From VAZQ01 sp963763365 (lineage in GTDB: Bacteria; Pseudomonadota; Alphaproteobacteria; Rhizobiales; Xanthobacteraceae): a stretch of 64,000 nucleotides of DNA. Shown here piece after piece: positions 45,095-53,285 of this stretch. Within the stretch, counting starts at the first letter, position 1. Every line of letters starts with the position of its first letter. Location: NCBI GenBank assembly GCA_963763365.1, contig CAVXOE010000005.1:62001-126000 (forward strand). The letters are read 5' to 3'. The notes under the pieces were generated by a model. It did no database searches. It saw only the letters and a list, made by a program, of their open reading frames with translations, and was not told the origin of the DNA. Position numbers and translations under genes: made by a program.

Positions 45095-45889
45095 ATGGAC
45101 CTAGGGATCAAGGGGAAGCGCGCGATCGTCACCGGCGGCGGCAGCGGAATCGGCTACGAGACCGCGCGGCTCTTTCTGGAAGAAGGCGCGCGGGTGCTGA
45201 TCTGCGGACGCAACGCCGAGAAGCTCAACAAGGCACGCGACGAACTCGCAAAGAAGACCGGCGGCGAGATCTACGCCGTGCAAGCCGACATGACGAACGA
45301 GGCCGACATCAAGCGGATGGTCGACACCGCCAAGGAGAAACTCGGCGGCGTGGACATTCTCGTCAACAATGCGGGCACCATGTATTCGGGCCGGTTCGCG
45401 GTGCTCGACGACAACGAGATGAAGAACCAGCTCGACACCAAGCTGTTCGGTTTTCTCCGTGCCATACGTCTCGTCTATCCGATGATGAAGGCGCAGAAGT
45501 GGGGACGCATCGTCAATACGATCGGCGGCGCCGGCAAGGAACCCGACCCCTACATGTTCGGCAGCGGCATGACCAACGCAGCGCTGCTCAATCTCACCAA
45601 GTCGCTGTCGACCGAATTCGGCGAGGACAACGTGCTGGTCAACGCCATCTGCCCGGGCTGGGTCGACACCAACCTGTGGCGCAAGAACGCCGGTGGACTA
45701 AGCCAGGAGCTCGGCGCCAAGTCGGAAGATGAAGCGCGCCGGCTGGCTGCGAGGAAAAATTCGGTCAATCGATTCGGCAAGCCCGAGGAGTTGGCCAACG
45801 CCACGGTGTTCCTGTGCTCGGAGCGCGCAAGCTACATCACCGGTGTTTCGCTCAACATGGACGGCGGACGGCTGAAAAGCTTGTGGTAG
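45095..45889 (+). CDS. SDR family protein with replaced catalytic tetrad (paralogue 3)
   Basis: SDR-fold protein of 264 residues starting MDLGIKGKRAIVTGGGSGIG after AAGGAGAG. NNAG at 91-94 is kept. Tetrad: Asn to Lys116 (LDTKLFGF), Ser to Gly144 (NTIGGAG), Tyr to Ser157 and Lys to Asn161 (GSGMTNAALLNLTKSL). Divergent from paralogues 1-2. The shared replacements show that the three genes descend from an ancestor that already had this active site. Confidence 0.9.
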   Translation: MDLGIKGKRAIVTGGGSGIGYETARLFLEEGARVLICGRNAEKLNKARDELAKKTGGEIYAVQADMTNEADIKRMVDTAKEKLGGVDILVNNAGTMYSGRFAVLDDNEMKNQLDTKLFGFLRAIRLVYPMMKAQKWGRIVNTIGGAGKEPDPYMFGSGMTNAALLNLTKSLSTEFGEDNVLVNAICPGWVDTNLWRKNAGGLSQELGAKSEDEARRLAARKNSVNRFGKPEELANATVFLCSERASYITGVSLNMDGGRLKSLW

Positions 45890-45968
45890 TTGGCTCTGGC
45901 GCCCGATACAGCCGCGCGGTAGATCAAGATGGGCCGCGCGGCCAGGCGTCTAACGCAATCGGCACTTA

Positions 45969-46553
45969 TTACGGAATTGGCAGCAGCGGCTGCTGCCCCT
46001 TGTGCAGTTGCATATCGAACGCACAGAGCAGCGCGGCGGTGCCGGCGTAGTTTCCCATCAGCAGTACCAGATCGACGAGCTTGTGCGGCCCAAATACCTC
46101 CTTGGCGCGGGCGAAGGTTTCCGGCGCGACCTTGTGATCGTGGAACATCTGCCGGCCAAGCTCGATGATGACGGCGTCGGTCTCGCCGAGACCCGCGGTG
46201 GTCTTGCGATGCTTGATGGCGTCGACCACGCCGGGCGCGACGCCCACCTTCAGCGCCTCGGCCTCGTGCGCACACCATTCGAACTGGCTGTCCATTTCAC
46301 GCGCCGTCGTCAGGATGGCGACCTCTCGCACCTGCGGCGTAAGGCCTGCCTCGAAACGCAGGTACCGGTTCAGCGCGGTCAGGTGCTCGTTGCCTTTGCT
46401 GTAGAGATGGATGCCGGAAGGCCCTTGCAGCCCGGCGAGCGACGTGCCCGGTCTCGATGCGTGGTCGAGCGCCCGTTTGCCGGCCTCGTCCAGGTCCTCG
46501 CGCCTGGGCAGCGGCAGGCGGAAACCGGATTGCGGGTCGATGTCTGACGGCAT
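45969..46553 (-). CDS. Carboxymuconolactone decarboxylase family protein
   Basis: AhpD/CMD-fold helical protein of 194 residues. The CMD core is REVAILTTAREMDSQFEWCAHEAEALKVGV in segments, with Glu, Cys and His in the FEWCAHEAEA stretch instead of a CxxC peroxidase pair. Start at ATG 46553 with GGGAG upstream; an in-frame ATG at 46580 is possible. Found beside the SDR/importer cluster; could be a decarboxylase or a peroxidase-like protein. Convergent with SDR paralogue 3. Confidence 0.85.
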   Translation of the reverse strand: MPSDIDPQSGFRLPLPRREDLDEAGKRALDHASRPGTSLAGLQGPSGIHLYSKGNEHLTALNRYLRFEAGLTPQVREVAILTTAREMDSQFEWCAHEAEALKVGVAPGVVDAIKHRKTTAGLGETDAVIIELGRQMFHDHKVAPETFARAKEVFGPHKLVDLVLLMGNYAGTAALLCAFDMQLHKGQQPLLPIP

Positions 46554-46719
46554 GATGGCTCCCTTTGATCGGCTCGCCATAGGGGCCGTGCGAACTTCCG
46601 TTTGTCAATGCGAGTGGTGCAATCCTGACCTTCATGGTCTTACGCTCTGGCGTCGCCGTTCGGGCAGAGCAACACGAGGCGCCGAAGTCCAATGCGTTGA
46701 TGCCGATCGCCATAACGTC

Positions 46720-46752
46720 CGGTGCCCCCTCCCGTTACGGGAGGAGGCACCG
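46720..46752 (-). terminator. Strong hairpin, probable terminator of the 46784-47263 gene
   Basis: Near-perfect 15-bp stem cggtgcctcctcccg-taa-cgggagggggcaccg on the minus strand, 32 bp after the stop of the exported-protein gene. No clear U-run follows, so the mode of termination is uncertain. The 230 bp between the two minus-strand genes show no other feature. Confidence 0.55.
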
Positions 46753-46783
46753 GCGGCCGTGCGGCATCTTCAGCGCGAGCGCA

Positions 46784-47263
46784 TTATTTCCGCGTCCACA
46801 CCTCGGTGCCGCGCTGGCCGCGATCCGTCCGGCGCAGCAATTTGCCGGTCAGCGAACCGTCCGGATTGACGATCATGATCAGGAGCACCATCCGGCCGCG
46901 CGAAAAGCTCGCCACTGCCAGCGTGTTTCCGATGATCTGCCCGACACCGACATTCTTGCCGTTGTCCCATTCCAGCTCGAGCGCGCCCGACGGAGTGAGC
47001 GCGATGTCGAGGATGCGAGGTGCAACATAAGGCGTCCCGTCCGGTTCTGTGCCGTTCACCTCGTACGAGCCGATCAGGCTTGGCTTGGAATCGCCAGACG
47101 CAAGACTGAAGCTTGCCTGGACCAATTCGGCCGCGCTGGTGTTGGGCGTGATCGATCTCGCCCATCCGCCCATTCCGACCGCCGCCACCAGCAGAGCCGC
47201 AACGATTGCGATCTTGCGAGGCTGCGCGAACATCTGCAGGCTATTCATCGTCGAGACTTCCAT
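46784..47263 (-). CDS. Exported hypothetical protein
   Basis: Protein of 159 residues. The N-terminus has a basic stretch (QPRKIAIV) then a hydrophobic segment ending VGMGGWARS, a signal peptide or membrane anchor at about 15-37. The rest is a small beta-rich domain with YEVNGTEPDGTPYV, ALELEWDNGKNVGVGQIIGN, and a C-terminal GTEVWTRK, similar to short exported proteins of unknown function in rhizobia. Start at ATG 47263, preceded by GGAGG at a good distance. A Crp-type palindrome lies 105 bp upstream at 47369. Confidence 0.75.
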   Translation of the reverse strand: MEVSTMNSLQMFAQPRKIAIVAALLVAAVGMGGWARSITPNTSAAELVQASFSLASGDSKPSLIGSYEVNGTEPDGTPYVAPRILDIALTPSGALELEWDNGKNVGVGQIIGNTLAVASFSRGRMVLLIMIVNPDGSLTGKLLRRTDRGQRGTEVWTRK

Positions 47264-47368
47264 GGCTACCTCCGCCCTCAAGTCCCCGCCTCCCATTCCG
47301 GATGTGTGTGATCGGTCCGGACCCGCTCGCCCTCGGTCCGGAAGATGAACCAGCCGGCAAGAATGAGG

Positions 47369-47384
47369 GGTGAGCAAGCTCACA
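47369..47384. promoter_or_regulatory. Crp-type operator A
   Basis: GGTGAgcaagcTCACA, one mismatch from the classical TGTGA-N6-TCACA palindrome. It lies 105 bp upstream of the minus-strand exported-protein gene (start 47263). Probably bound by the Crp-family protein at 48624-49359. Confidence 0.65.
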
Positions 47385-47588
47385 GAGCGAAAAAAGAGTT
47401 TCGCGGCGGAATTTACCGGTACAGAGCGTCGGCGCTCACGTTGGTCCGGCAGATTTCCGCCGGACATCCTCCGCGTTTCGGCCAAGTTGAGACGTCTGTT
47501 TGCCGAAGCGACATCCCGCCAACGGAATCTTTGGCGCCACAATGACTACAATTTTACGGAATCGCGCTGGTCGTATATTTGCAAAGTA

Positions 47589-47604
47589 TGTGAGTGACCT
47601 CACA
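47589..47604. promoter_or_regulatory. Crp-type operator B
   Basis: TGTGAgtgaccTCACA, a perfect match to the palindromic Crp consensus half-sites. It lies 47 bp before the ATG at 47652 of a small membrane-protein gene, close enough to act as activator or repressor at its promoter. Confidence 0.75.
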
Positions 47605-47651
47605 CGATCGCGCTACCGAAGGGGGCATCATCCGCGCACTCAAGTCCGTCA

Positions 47652-47882
47652 ATGGATATTGTCGCAAGGATGCTTCCGATGAACAACGGTCCAGAGAAAA
47701 CTCTGACCTATCTCGAGATGCCAGCCATCCTGCTGATGAGCGAATTCCTGTTCGGCGCGGCTCTCTGGAAGGTCGACCCCACACTGTGGCGCGTCGCCAC
47801 GATGATCCCCTTCACCGCCGCCGGCATGGCCCTGGTCTTCGCGCTGTGCGTGGCTTCGAGACTAGAGGAGGAGTGGAAGTAA
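47652..47882 (+). CDS. Small membrane protein, unknown function
   Basis: Up to 76 residues with two hydrophobic segments, about 24-41 (MPAILLMSEFLFGAALW) and 48-67 (VATMIPFTAAGMALVFALCV), and a charged C-terminus EEEWK. ATG 47679 is an alternative start with AGGA 8 bp upstream. I do not recognise a family. A perfect Crp-type site precedes it, which supports it as a regulated gene. Confidence 0.6.
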   Translation: MDIVARMLPMNNGPEKTLTYLEMPAILLMSEFLFGAALWKVDPTLWRVATMIPFTAAGMALVFALCVASRLEEEWK

Positions 47883-47932
47883 CACTCCGGCGCCGAAGTC
47901 GCGCCGCGAGCCGGTGCCGCGAGGTTTGCCCT

Positions 47933-48382
47933 TCAGGGAGTGCCTGCTGGGCTTACCTTGCCGGCTGTCGTTCCGCATGCCGACGACAGCGCGGGCCGTG
48001 ATGCCGTGAAGCCCGGCACCCTCTGGATGATCACCTGATAGTCCTGGCAGGCCAGCGTAACCCAGCCCGCGTTGCAATTGCGGCGGGCACGGCGCAGTCG
48101 GAAGATGGCGTCGCTTGCCCGCTGCAGGTCGGCATCGCGTTTGCCGTGGTGCACGAAACCCGCAATAGCCTCACTTGCGAGATCGTCCCAACGAACGCAC
48201 GACGGAGCAACGGCCGCACCAGATATCGCTGCATCCAGGCCTGCACCGGACGGATTCTTGAACAGAGGCCACAAGACAACGGCAAGCAGGACGCCTACGG
48301 CCACGCCGACGCCATAGCGCGGCCCATGAAAGATCGGGACCTCATCGGAGCGCGATGATGCGAGCGGGGCTGATGATGGCAT
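47933..48382 (-). CDS. Membrane-anchored hypothetical protein
   Basis: 149 residues: a short cytoplasmic start, one helix at about 24-42 (GVGVAVGVLLAVVLWPLF), then a domain of about 100 residues with three cysteines (CVRW, RNCNAG, LACQDY). No recognised family. Converges with the small membrane-protein gene. A perfect Crp-type palindrome lies 120 bp upstream at 48503. Confidence 0.55.
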   Translation of the reverse strand: MPSSAPLASSRSDEVPIFHGPRYGVGVAVGVLLAVVLWPLFKNPSGAGLDAAISGAAVAPSCVRWDDLASEAIAGFVHHGKRDADLQRASDAIFRLRRARRNCNAGWVTLACQDYQVIIQRVPGFTASRPALSSACGTTAGKVSPAGTP

Positions 48383-48502
48383 GGCGAATCTCCACTGGTA
48401 CGGATGCCCGTGGCGGCTCTGAGACTACCGCTGATCCCCTGAAACCGGCGGCAATCGGAAGGACTTGCGCGAACAAGCTTAGGCGTGGGGAGGCCATCCC
48501 TG

Positions 48503-48518
48503 TGTGAATGAACTCACA
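48503..48518. promoter_or_regulatory. Crp-type operator C
   Basis: TGTGAatgaacTCACA, a perfect palindromic Crp match, extended by cctg/cagg-like flanks (ctgtgtga...tcacacag). It lies between the end of the Crp-family gene and the start of the anchored-protein gene at 48382. Confidence 0.75.
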
Positions 48519-48623
48519 CAGGATGAGACAAAGTTTAAGGCTTGCCAGGCGAGCCCGACAGGCATGTCGCTATAGGAGAACCCGCATTGATGGCGGCGGC
48601 CGGGAAATCGCCGGTGCCTCCAT

Positions 48624-49359
48624 TCAAGTGACGTCCAGTTCCGATCCGGCCTCGGCGATCTCGACAAGCCGGTCGGCCGCGAGAACCGTCACGCCGCCGC
48701 GGTCGAGCGTGATCCAGCCGTGCTTCGACCACGTCCGCAACTGCTTGTTGGTGCTCTCGCGCGAGCGGCCGATGATCTGGCTGAGCTCGCGCTGTGTGAT
48801 CGCCACTCTGCGGCGCGACGCAGTCGTCTCGATCTGCTCGGTCAGGCGCAGCAACGCCTTGGCCAATCGAGTCGGCAAATTCAAGAAGGTGACGTCCTGG
48901 ACCTGTTCGCTGGTTCGCCGCAGCCGCGCGCAGAGAATTTCGATAAACTTCAAGCGTCATCTCGGGATCGCTGCGCAGGAACTGAACGAAGTCGCGCCGC
49001 TCGATGACCATGAGTTCGCAATCGGCCATGGCGGTCGCATCGGCCGTGCGCGGATGGCCATCCAGCAATGCGATCTCGCCGAAGATCTCGCCTTCCTGCA
49101 TCATGTTGAGAACGATATCGCGACCATCGGCGGACGCGACGCTGATCTTGACGTTCCCCTTGACGACGCCGATGAGGCCTGTCCCCGGATCACCCTTGCT
49201 GAAAATCGTGGTTCCGCGCGCGACCTTTTGGATCTTCATGTACGAACCGATGCGGTCGATGATCGGTGCGGGGAGATCGCGAAACAACAAATGATTTCGT
49301 AATAGACTCAATCTGTCGGGAAAGCGCGTGACGCCCTTGCTGTTGTCTCGATGAGGCAT
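48624..49359 (-). CDS. Crp/Fnr family transcriptional regulator, frame broken once
   Basis: About 244 residues: cyclic-nucleotide-binding domain (about 20-135) with GEIFGEIALLDGHPRTAD, resembling the phosphate-binding cassette GE-x-A-L-x(n)-R-T/S-A of cAMP binders, dimer helix, then a winged helix. The recognition helix reads GRSRESTNKQL; Arg200 and Glu201 match Crp Arg180/Glu181, which read GTGA half-sites, unlike Fnr/FixK. The frame breaks at the AA 48952-48953; removing one base joins PEMTL to KFIEILCARL. No Fe-S cysteines at the N-terminus. It should bind the four NGTGA-N6-TCACA sites around it. Start ATG 49359. Confidence 0.88.
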
Positions 49360-49494
49360 GGCGCAGTCACCCCGAATGCCAGCACTAAGATCGATACTTA
49401 GCTGATTTCCCCCACTCAAGCATCATGGCAAATCGCCGCCTCCGAGCAGTGCCCCAAGAAGCAAGTAACGCAGCGGGCTCGCAAACATTCACCG

Positions 49495-49510
49495 AGTGAG
49501 CTGCTTCACA
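49495..49510. promoter_or_regulatory. Crp-type operator D
   Basis: AGTGAgctgctTCACA, one mismatch from the consensus. It lies 135 bp upstream of the regulator start (49359, minus) and 86 bp upstream of the small gene at 49597 (plus), so it could serve autoregulation and the small gene. The remaining 237 bp gap shows nothing else. Confidence 0.65.
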
Positions 49511-49596
49511 AACGGACGATGGGACCCGTGGCAGCTTTGGCCCTGCCAGCGGCGCTGGCAAATCGGCGCCAGCAGCATAGCCACAAAGGATACACC

Positions 49597-49785
49597 ATGT
49601 TCGCAGACCTCATCATGGTTGCGTTTGCGCTGCCATTCATAGCCCTCGTTATCGTAGGTTATGCTCTCCTTTCCGCCGCTATCATCGGAAATCTGCGCCG
49701 GAAGCAGACGCGCGGTCTCATCAGCACCGATCCGACCGCGATCTGGCGTCTCCGATCACGACCGGCCGGGATGTCCAAGTCCTAG
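49597..49785 (+). CDS. Small single-helix membrane protein
   Basis: 62 residues: one hydrophobic helix at about 4-33 (LIMVAFALPFIALVIVGYALL) followed by a basic tail. AAGGA precedes the ATG at a good distance, better than the upstream in-frame start at 49519. No recognised family. Downstream of operator D and divergent from the Crp-type regulator. Confidence 0.55.
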   Translation: MFADLIMVAFALPFIALVIVGYALLSAAIIGNLRRKQTRGLISTDPTAIWRLRSRPAGMSKS

Positions 49786-49967
49786 TCTCGCCGCTCAATG
49801 AGCGGGCTGCGCCGACGCAGACTTCAACCAAACATATATATAAAGCCATCCGCACTCGGCTGAGCTGAACTGCAGGGCTGCGGAGGCACCGCGCGTGGTC
49901 TGCCGCACGCTTTCCGGTCGGTTCGACACCGAGACCGCCCCTGGCTCGCGCGGCACCTGACTGGCGC

Positions 49968-50768
49968 CTACTTCGAGTCGCCGGGCGGCGCCACCTGGAA
50001 CGCGAACGTGGGGTCACGGTCGATGGCTCTCTGAAGGAAGCCGGACGCCTTGGCCTCTTCGACAAATTCATTGATAGAGCCGATCCATCCGGTCCGCCCC
50101 TTCGGGACAACCACTCGGTTGAGGTTCGCACCGTACCGGCCTTCCAATACGCGCGAGCCGGGCAAATCGGCGGAGGCCCTAAGAAGGGATTGGCGGGTTG
50201 AAGCAAACGCATCGGCTCGTCCTGAGCGCAGCAATTCGAATGCAGCCGATTCGTCCGCCCCGAGCATCACATCCGCCTGCTTCATCTTGCGGGCCAATGT
50301 CATGGTCGAGGCGTGGCCGCGGACTGCCGCGACGCGAATGCCGGGCTTGTCCGCGTCAGCGATGCTCCGGATCGAGGAGCCCGCCGCTACCATCATGGTG
50401 TACTCGGACTGGATGAACGGGAATGAAAACTCGCCGACACTGGCGGCACGTTCGTCGAACGGCAGAAACACCACATCGCACCCGCCGGCCCCGATGCATT
50501 CCACCACTTCGGACGGCGACCGGTGTTCGACCAGGACAGCTTGAACACCAATGCGTGCGGCAAACGCTCTGGCCAACTCCACTCGCACGCCTCTGAGCTC
50601 TCCGCTCGCCGCATCCTTGATGTATTGAGACGCAAACAAGCCGACCCGGACCTTGCCGGCCCGAACAAGATCGGAGACGCGCGGATCAGGCCGCTGCTGC
50701 GCTTGGGCGGCGCCGACAGCGGTCAGCAGCACCGCCAAGAATAGAGGAACCGCGAATTTCAAAGTCAT
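49968..50768 (-). CDS. Transporter substrate-binding protein (SBP family 3), orphan
   Basis: Periplasmic type II binding protein of about 266 residues. Signal peptide MTLKFAVPLFLAVLLTAVGAAQAQ; an in-frame ATG at 50798 adds ten residues. SBP_bac_3 landmarks: KVRVGLFASQYIKD, LRGVRVELARAFAARIGVQAVLVEHRSP in segments, and GGCDVVFLPFDERAASVGEFSFPFIQSEYTMMV. Amino acid or opine-like ligands are usual, but no permease or ATPase is nearby. May be shared with a remote transporter or act in sensing. Confidence 0.88.
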   Translation of the reverse strand: MTLKFAVPLFLAVLLTAVGAAQAQQRPDPRVSDLVRAGKVRVGLFASQYIKDAASGELRGVRVELARAFAARIGVQAVLVEHRSPSEVVECIGAGGCDVVFLPFDERAASVGEFSFPFIQSEYTMMVAAGSSIRSIADADKPGIRVAAVRGHASTMTLARKMKQADVMLGADESAAFELLRSGRADAFASTRQSLLRASADLPGSRVLEGRYGANLNRVVVPKGRTGWIGSINEFVEEAKASGFLQRAIDRDPTFAFQVAPPGDSK

Positions 50769-50944
50769 CGCTCGCGCCTGCAGCCCTTTGCGGTCCATTC
50801 ATCGAGGTCGAGGACGAGCCGCGGATACGAGAACTCGCTGCACTGCTGCGGCACCAGCTTCGACACCTCGTCCGTGGCGGATAGATCGCACAGCTAAAAG
50901 CTTATGAAAAGATCGCCGCACGACATTGAATCGCGGCGTGTTGT

Positions 50945-50965
50945 AACGCATAACGTTATATGTTA
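50945..50965. promoter_or_regulatory. Probable higBA promoter/operator
   Basis: AT-rich stretch with palindrome ATAACGTTAT at 50950-50959 and a nearby repeat GTTATATGTTAT, 17-26 bp before the higB start. Toxin-antitoxin operons are usually autorepressed through such a site by the HigA helix-turn-helix. The assignment is by position. Confidence 0.5.
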
Positions 50966-50975
50966 TCCATAGCAC

Positions 50976-51257
50976 ATGATTGCCAGCTTTCGCGATCCGG
51001 AAGCCGCGACGATCTGGGAAGGCCGGCGCAGCCGCCGGCTGCCGTTCGTCATTCAAGCAGTCGCGCTACGGAAGCTGCGCCTGATCAACAACGCGCGGAG
51101 GCTCGACGACCTTCGGGTGCCACCGGGCAATCGGCTGGAAACACTCGGCGGGGACCGGCGCGGACAGTATTCGATCCGCATCAACGACCAATGGCGGATT
51201 TGTTTTGTGTGGAGAGAGGGACATGCGCACCAAGTCGAGATCGTCGACTACCACTGA
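50976..51257 (+). CDS. higB: HigB-type toxin (RelE/ParE superfamily)
   Basis: Ribosome-dependent mRNA-cleaving toxin family, 93 residues, normal HigB length. Motifs: RKLRLINNARRLDDLRVPPGNRLETLGGDRRGQYSIRINDQWRICFVW in segments, with the conserved RLE, GQYSIRINDQWR and final EIVDYH. It overlaps the antitoxin start by 35 bp, the toxin-first order typical of higBA. Upstream lies a short palindrome. Confidence 0.92.
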   Translation: MIASFRDPEAATIWEGRRSRRLPFVIQAVALRKLRLINNARRLDDLRVPPGNRLETLGGDRRGQYSIRINDQWRICFVWREGHAHQVEIVDYH

Positions 51258-51543
51258 ACTTCTTCCCAATCCTCACCCCGGCGAAATCCTGCTGGAGGAT
51301 TTCTTGAAGCCCATGGGCCTGTCACAGACGGCGCTCGCCCATGCCATCGGCGTGCCGCCGCGGCGCATCAACGAGATCGTGCTGGGCAAGCGCGCAGTCA
51401 CGGCAGACACGGACTTGCGGCTTGCGCGCTATTTCAAGATGTCGGACGGCTTCTTCCTCGGCCTGCAGACCGACTACGAATTGATGCAGCGGCGGCGGGA
51501 GATCGGCGACAAGCTCAAGGCGATCAAGCCGCGGGCGGCGTGA
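51223..51543 (+). CDS. higA: HigA-type antitoxin
   Basis: Helix-turn-helix antitoxin of 106 residues: HPGEILLEDFLKPMGLSQTALAHAIGVPPRRINEIVLGKRAVTADTDLRLARYF in segments is the HTH_3 (VapI/HigA) core. Neutralises HigB and represses the operon. Start at ATG 51223 following GGAGAGAGGGA inside the end of higB, indicating coupling. Confidence 0.92.
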   Translation: MRTKSRSSTTTELLPNPHPGEILLEDFLKPMGLSQTALAHAIGVPPRRINEIVLGKRAVTADTDLRLARYFKMSDGFFLGLQTDYELMQRRREIGDKLKAIKPRAA

Positions 51544-51622
51544 GATCAGTCCAATCGGTACAGATCAGGTCGGGAGAGATTATTGGAAATCCGTGCCCAT
51601 TATTTTTACTATCTGCTTGAGC

Positions 51623-53033
51623 CTACCCCGCCAGCGCCGCCAAAATCCTAGCCCAGCTTCGCGTGCCCTTGTGGAAGCTGGTGAGATCGTACTTCTCGTT
51701 CGGCGAATGCACGCGATCGTCGTCGAGCGCGAAGCCGACCATGATGGTGTCCATGCCGAGCACGCGTTTGAAGTCGCCTACGATCGGGATCGAACCGCCC
51801 TCCCCGATGGTGATCGCCTTCTTGCCCCACTCGGCGGAGAGCGCCGTGCGGGTCTTGGCGAGCGCCGCGCTGTCGAACGGCAGTTCGATCGCCGGCGCGC
51901 CGGCGAAGTTGCCGAACTCGACCTTGCAGTCGGCGGGCAGCCGCGCCTTGACGAAAGCGCGGAACGCCTTGCGGATTTTCTCGGGGTTCTGCTTGCCGAC
52001 CAGGCGGAACGACACCTTCGCCATCGCCTTGCCGGGGATGACGGTCTTCGCACCCTCGCCGGTGTAGCCGCCGATGATGCCGTTGATCTCGGCGGTCGGA
52101 CGGGTGGCGATCTGCTCGATCAGCATGCGGTTCTTCTCGCCCGCCGGCACCTTGAGGCCGACCGGCCCGAGGAAATCCTTCGGCGCGAGCTTGAGCTTGG
52201 CGAGGTCGGCCTTGATGTCCTTCGGCAGGTCCTTCACGCCGTCGTAGAAGCCCGGAATGGTGACGCGGCCGTTCTTGTCGTGCATGTCGGCCAGGATTCT
52301 CGCCAGCACGCGGATCGGGTTCTGCGCCGCACCGCCGAACAGGCCGGAATGCAGGTCGCGGTCCGCGCAGGTGAGGTTGACCTGCTCGTAGACCAGGCCG
52401 CGTAGCGACGTCGTCACCATCGGGGTCTTGGGATCCCACATGCTGGTGTCGCAGACGAGCGCGAGGTCGAGCTTGAACTCGTCGGCATTGTCCTTGACGA
52501 AGCCGAACAGATGGTTCGAGCCGCACTCCTCCTCACCCTCGATCATCATGGTGATCGGCAGCGGCAGCCCGCCTGTCACGGCCTTGAAGGCCCGGCAGGC
52601 CTCCACGAAGGTCATCACCTGGCCTTTGTCATCGCAGGCGCCGCGCGCCACGATCGCCTTGCGGCCGTCCGGCAGCGTCGCGATGCGCGGCGAAAACGGC
52701 GGCGTCTCCCACTGGTCGAGCGGATCGACCGGCTGCACGTCGTAATGGCCGTAGAACAGCACATGCGGCGCCTTGTTATGGCCGTTGCGTTGTACCGTTG
52801 CTCTTGCCGACCACGATCGGATGGCCCTCGGTCGGCCGGACGCTGGTCTCGAAGCCGATGCCGCTCAGATCCTTGGCAACGAACTCGGCCGCGGCCTTGC
52901 ACTGGTCTTTATAGGCCATGTCGGTCGAGATCGACTGGATGCGCAGAAAATCGAACAGCCGCTCGACGCTCTGGTCGAGGTTGGCGTCGATTTTGTCGAG
53001 CACGGCGGGCAGGGCTTGCGAGGCTGATGTCAT
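51623..53033 (-). CDS. M20 family dipeptidase, frame broken once
   Basis: Di-zinc peptidase of about 469 residues (carnosinase-like/CNDP subgroup). Metal site: YGHYDVQPVD, ARGACDDKGQV, EGEEECGS, VCDTSMW and the late DRVHSPNEKYD. The N-terminal part (MTSASQALPAVLDKI) runs in another frame and stops at NGTTQRP; removing one base near 52787 continues it as NGHNKAPHVLFYGHY. Start ATG 53033. All ligands are present, so the enzyme is probably functional and the shift an error. The 252 bp upstream show no gene. Confidence 0.9.
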
Positions 53034-53285
53034 TTTGGCTCCACGGAAAGGCTGGGCGGGCCGCCTTGAGGCGAGTCGGCCCCTGCGGCACGGCTTCAAA
53101 CAATGATAGCAGCAAATCGGCCCCAGCTAAGGACCGTTCCGGCTCGAGACCGGGCCTGGGACGTCATTTGTCTCATGATCTTGTCGGACAAATCGAATTT
53201 TGTGTGACGGCCGGCACCTCGGGGTTCGCGCGGTCCGGGTCTACTCGCCTCCATCGAAGCTTGATCAACCCCGCGGGAGACCCCG

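Larger units (their letters stand above)
47264..47651. other. 388 bp divergent regulatory region with two Crp-type sites
   Basis: No gene is seen in this gap between two divergent small genes. It contains palindromes GGTGA-N6-TCACA at 47369 and TGTGA-N6-TCACA at 47589, one on each side. The stretch around 47540-47585 is AT-richer than the surroundings and may hold the rightward promoter. Confidence 0.7.

Noticed and set aside
49786..49967. tatatata run near 49835 as a promoter or origin
   Set aside because: Short, single, and downstream of both neighbouring convergent genes; no supporting elements.
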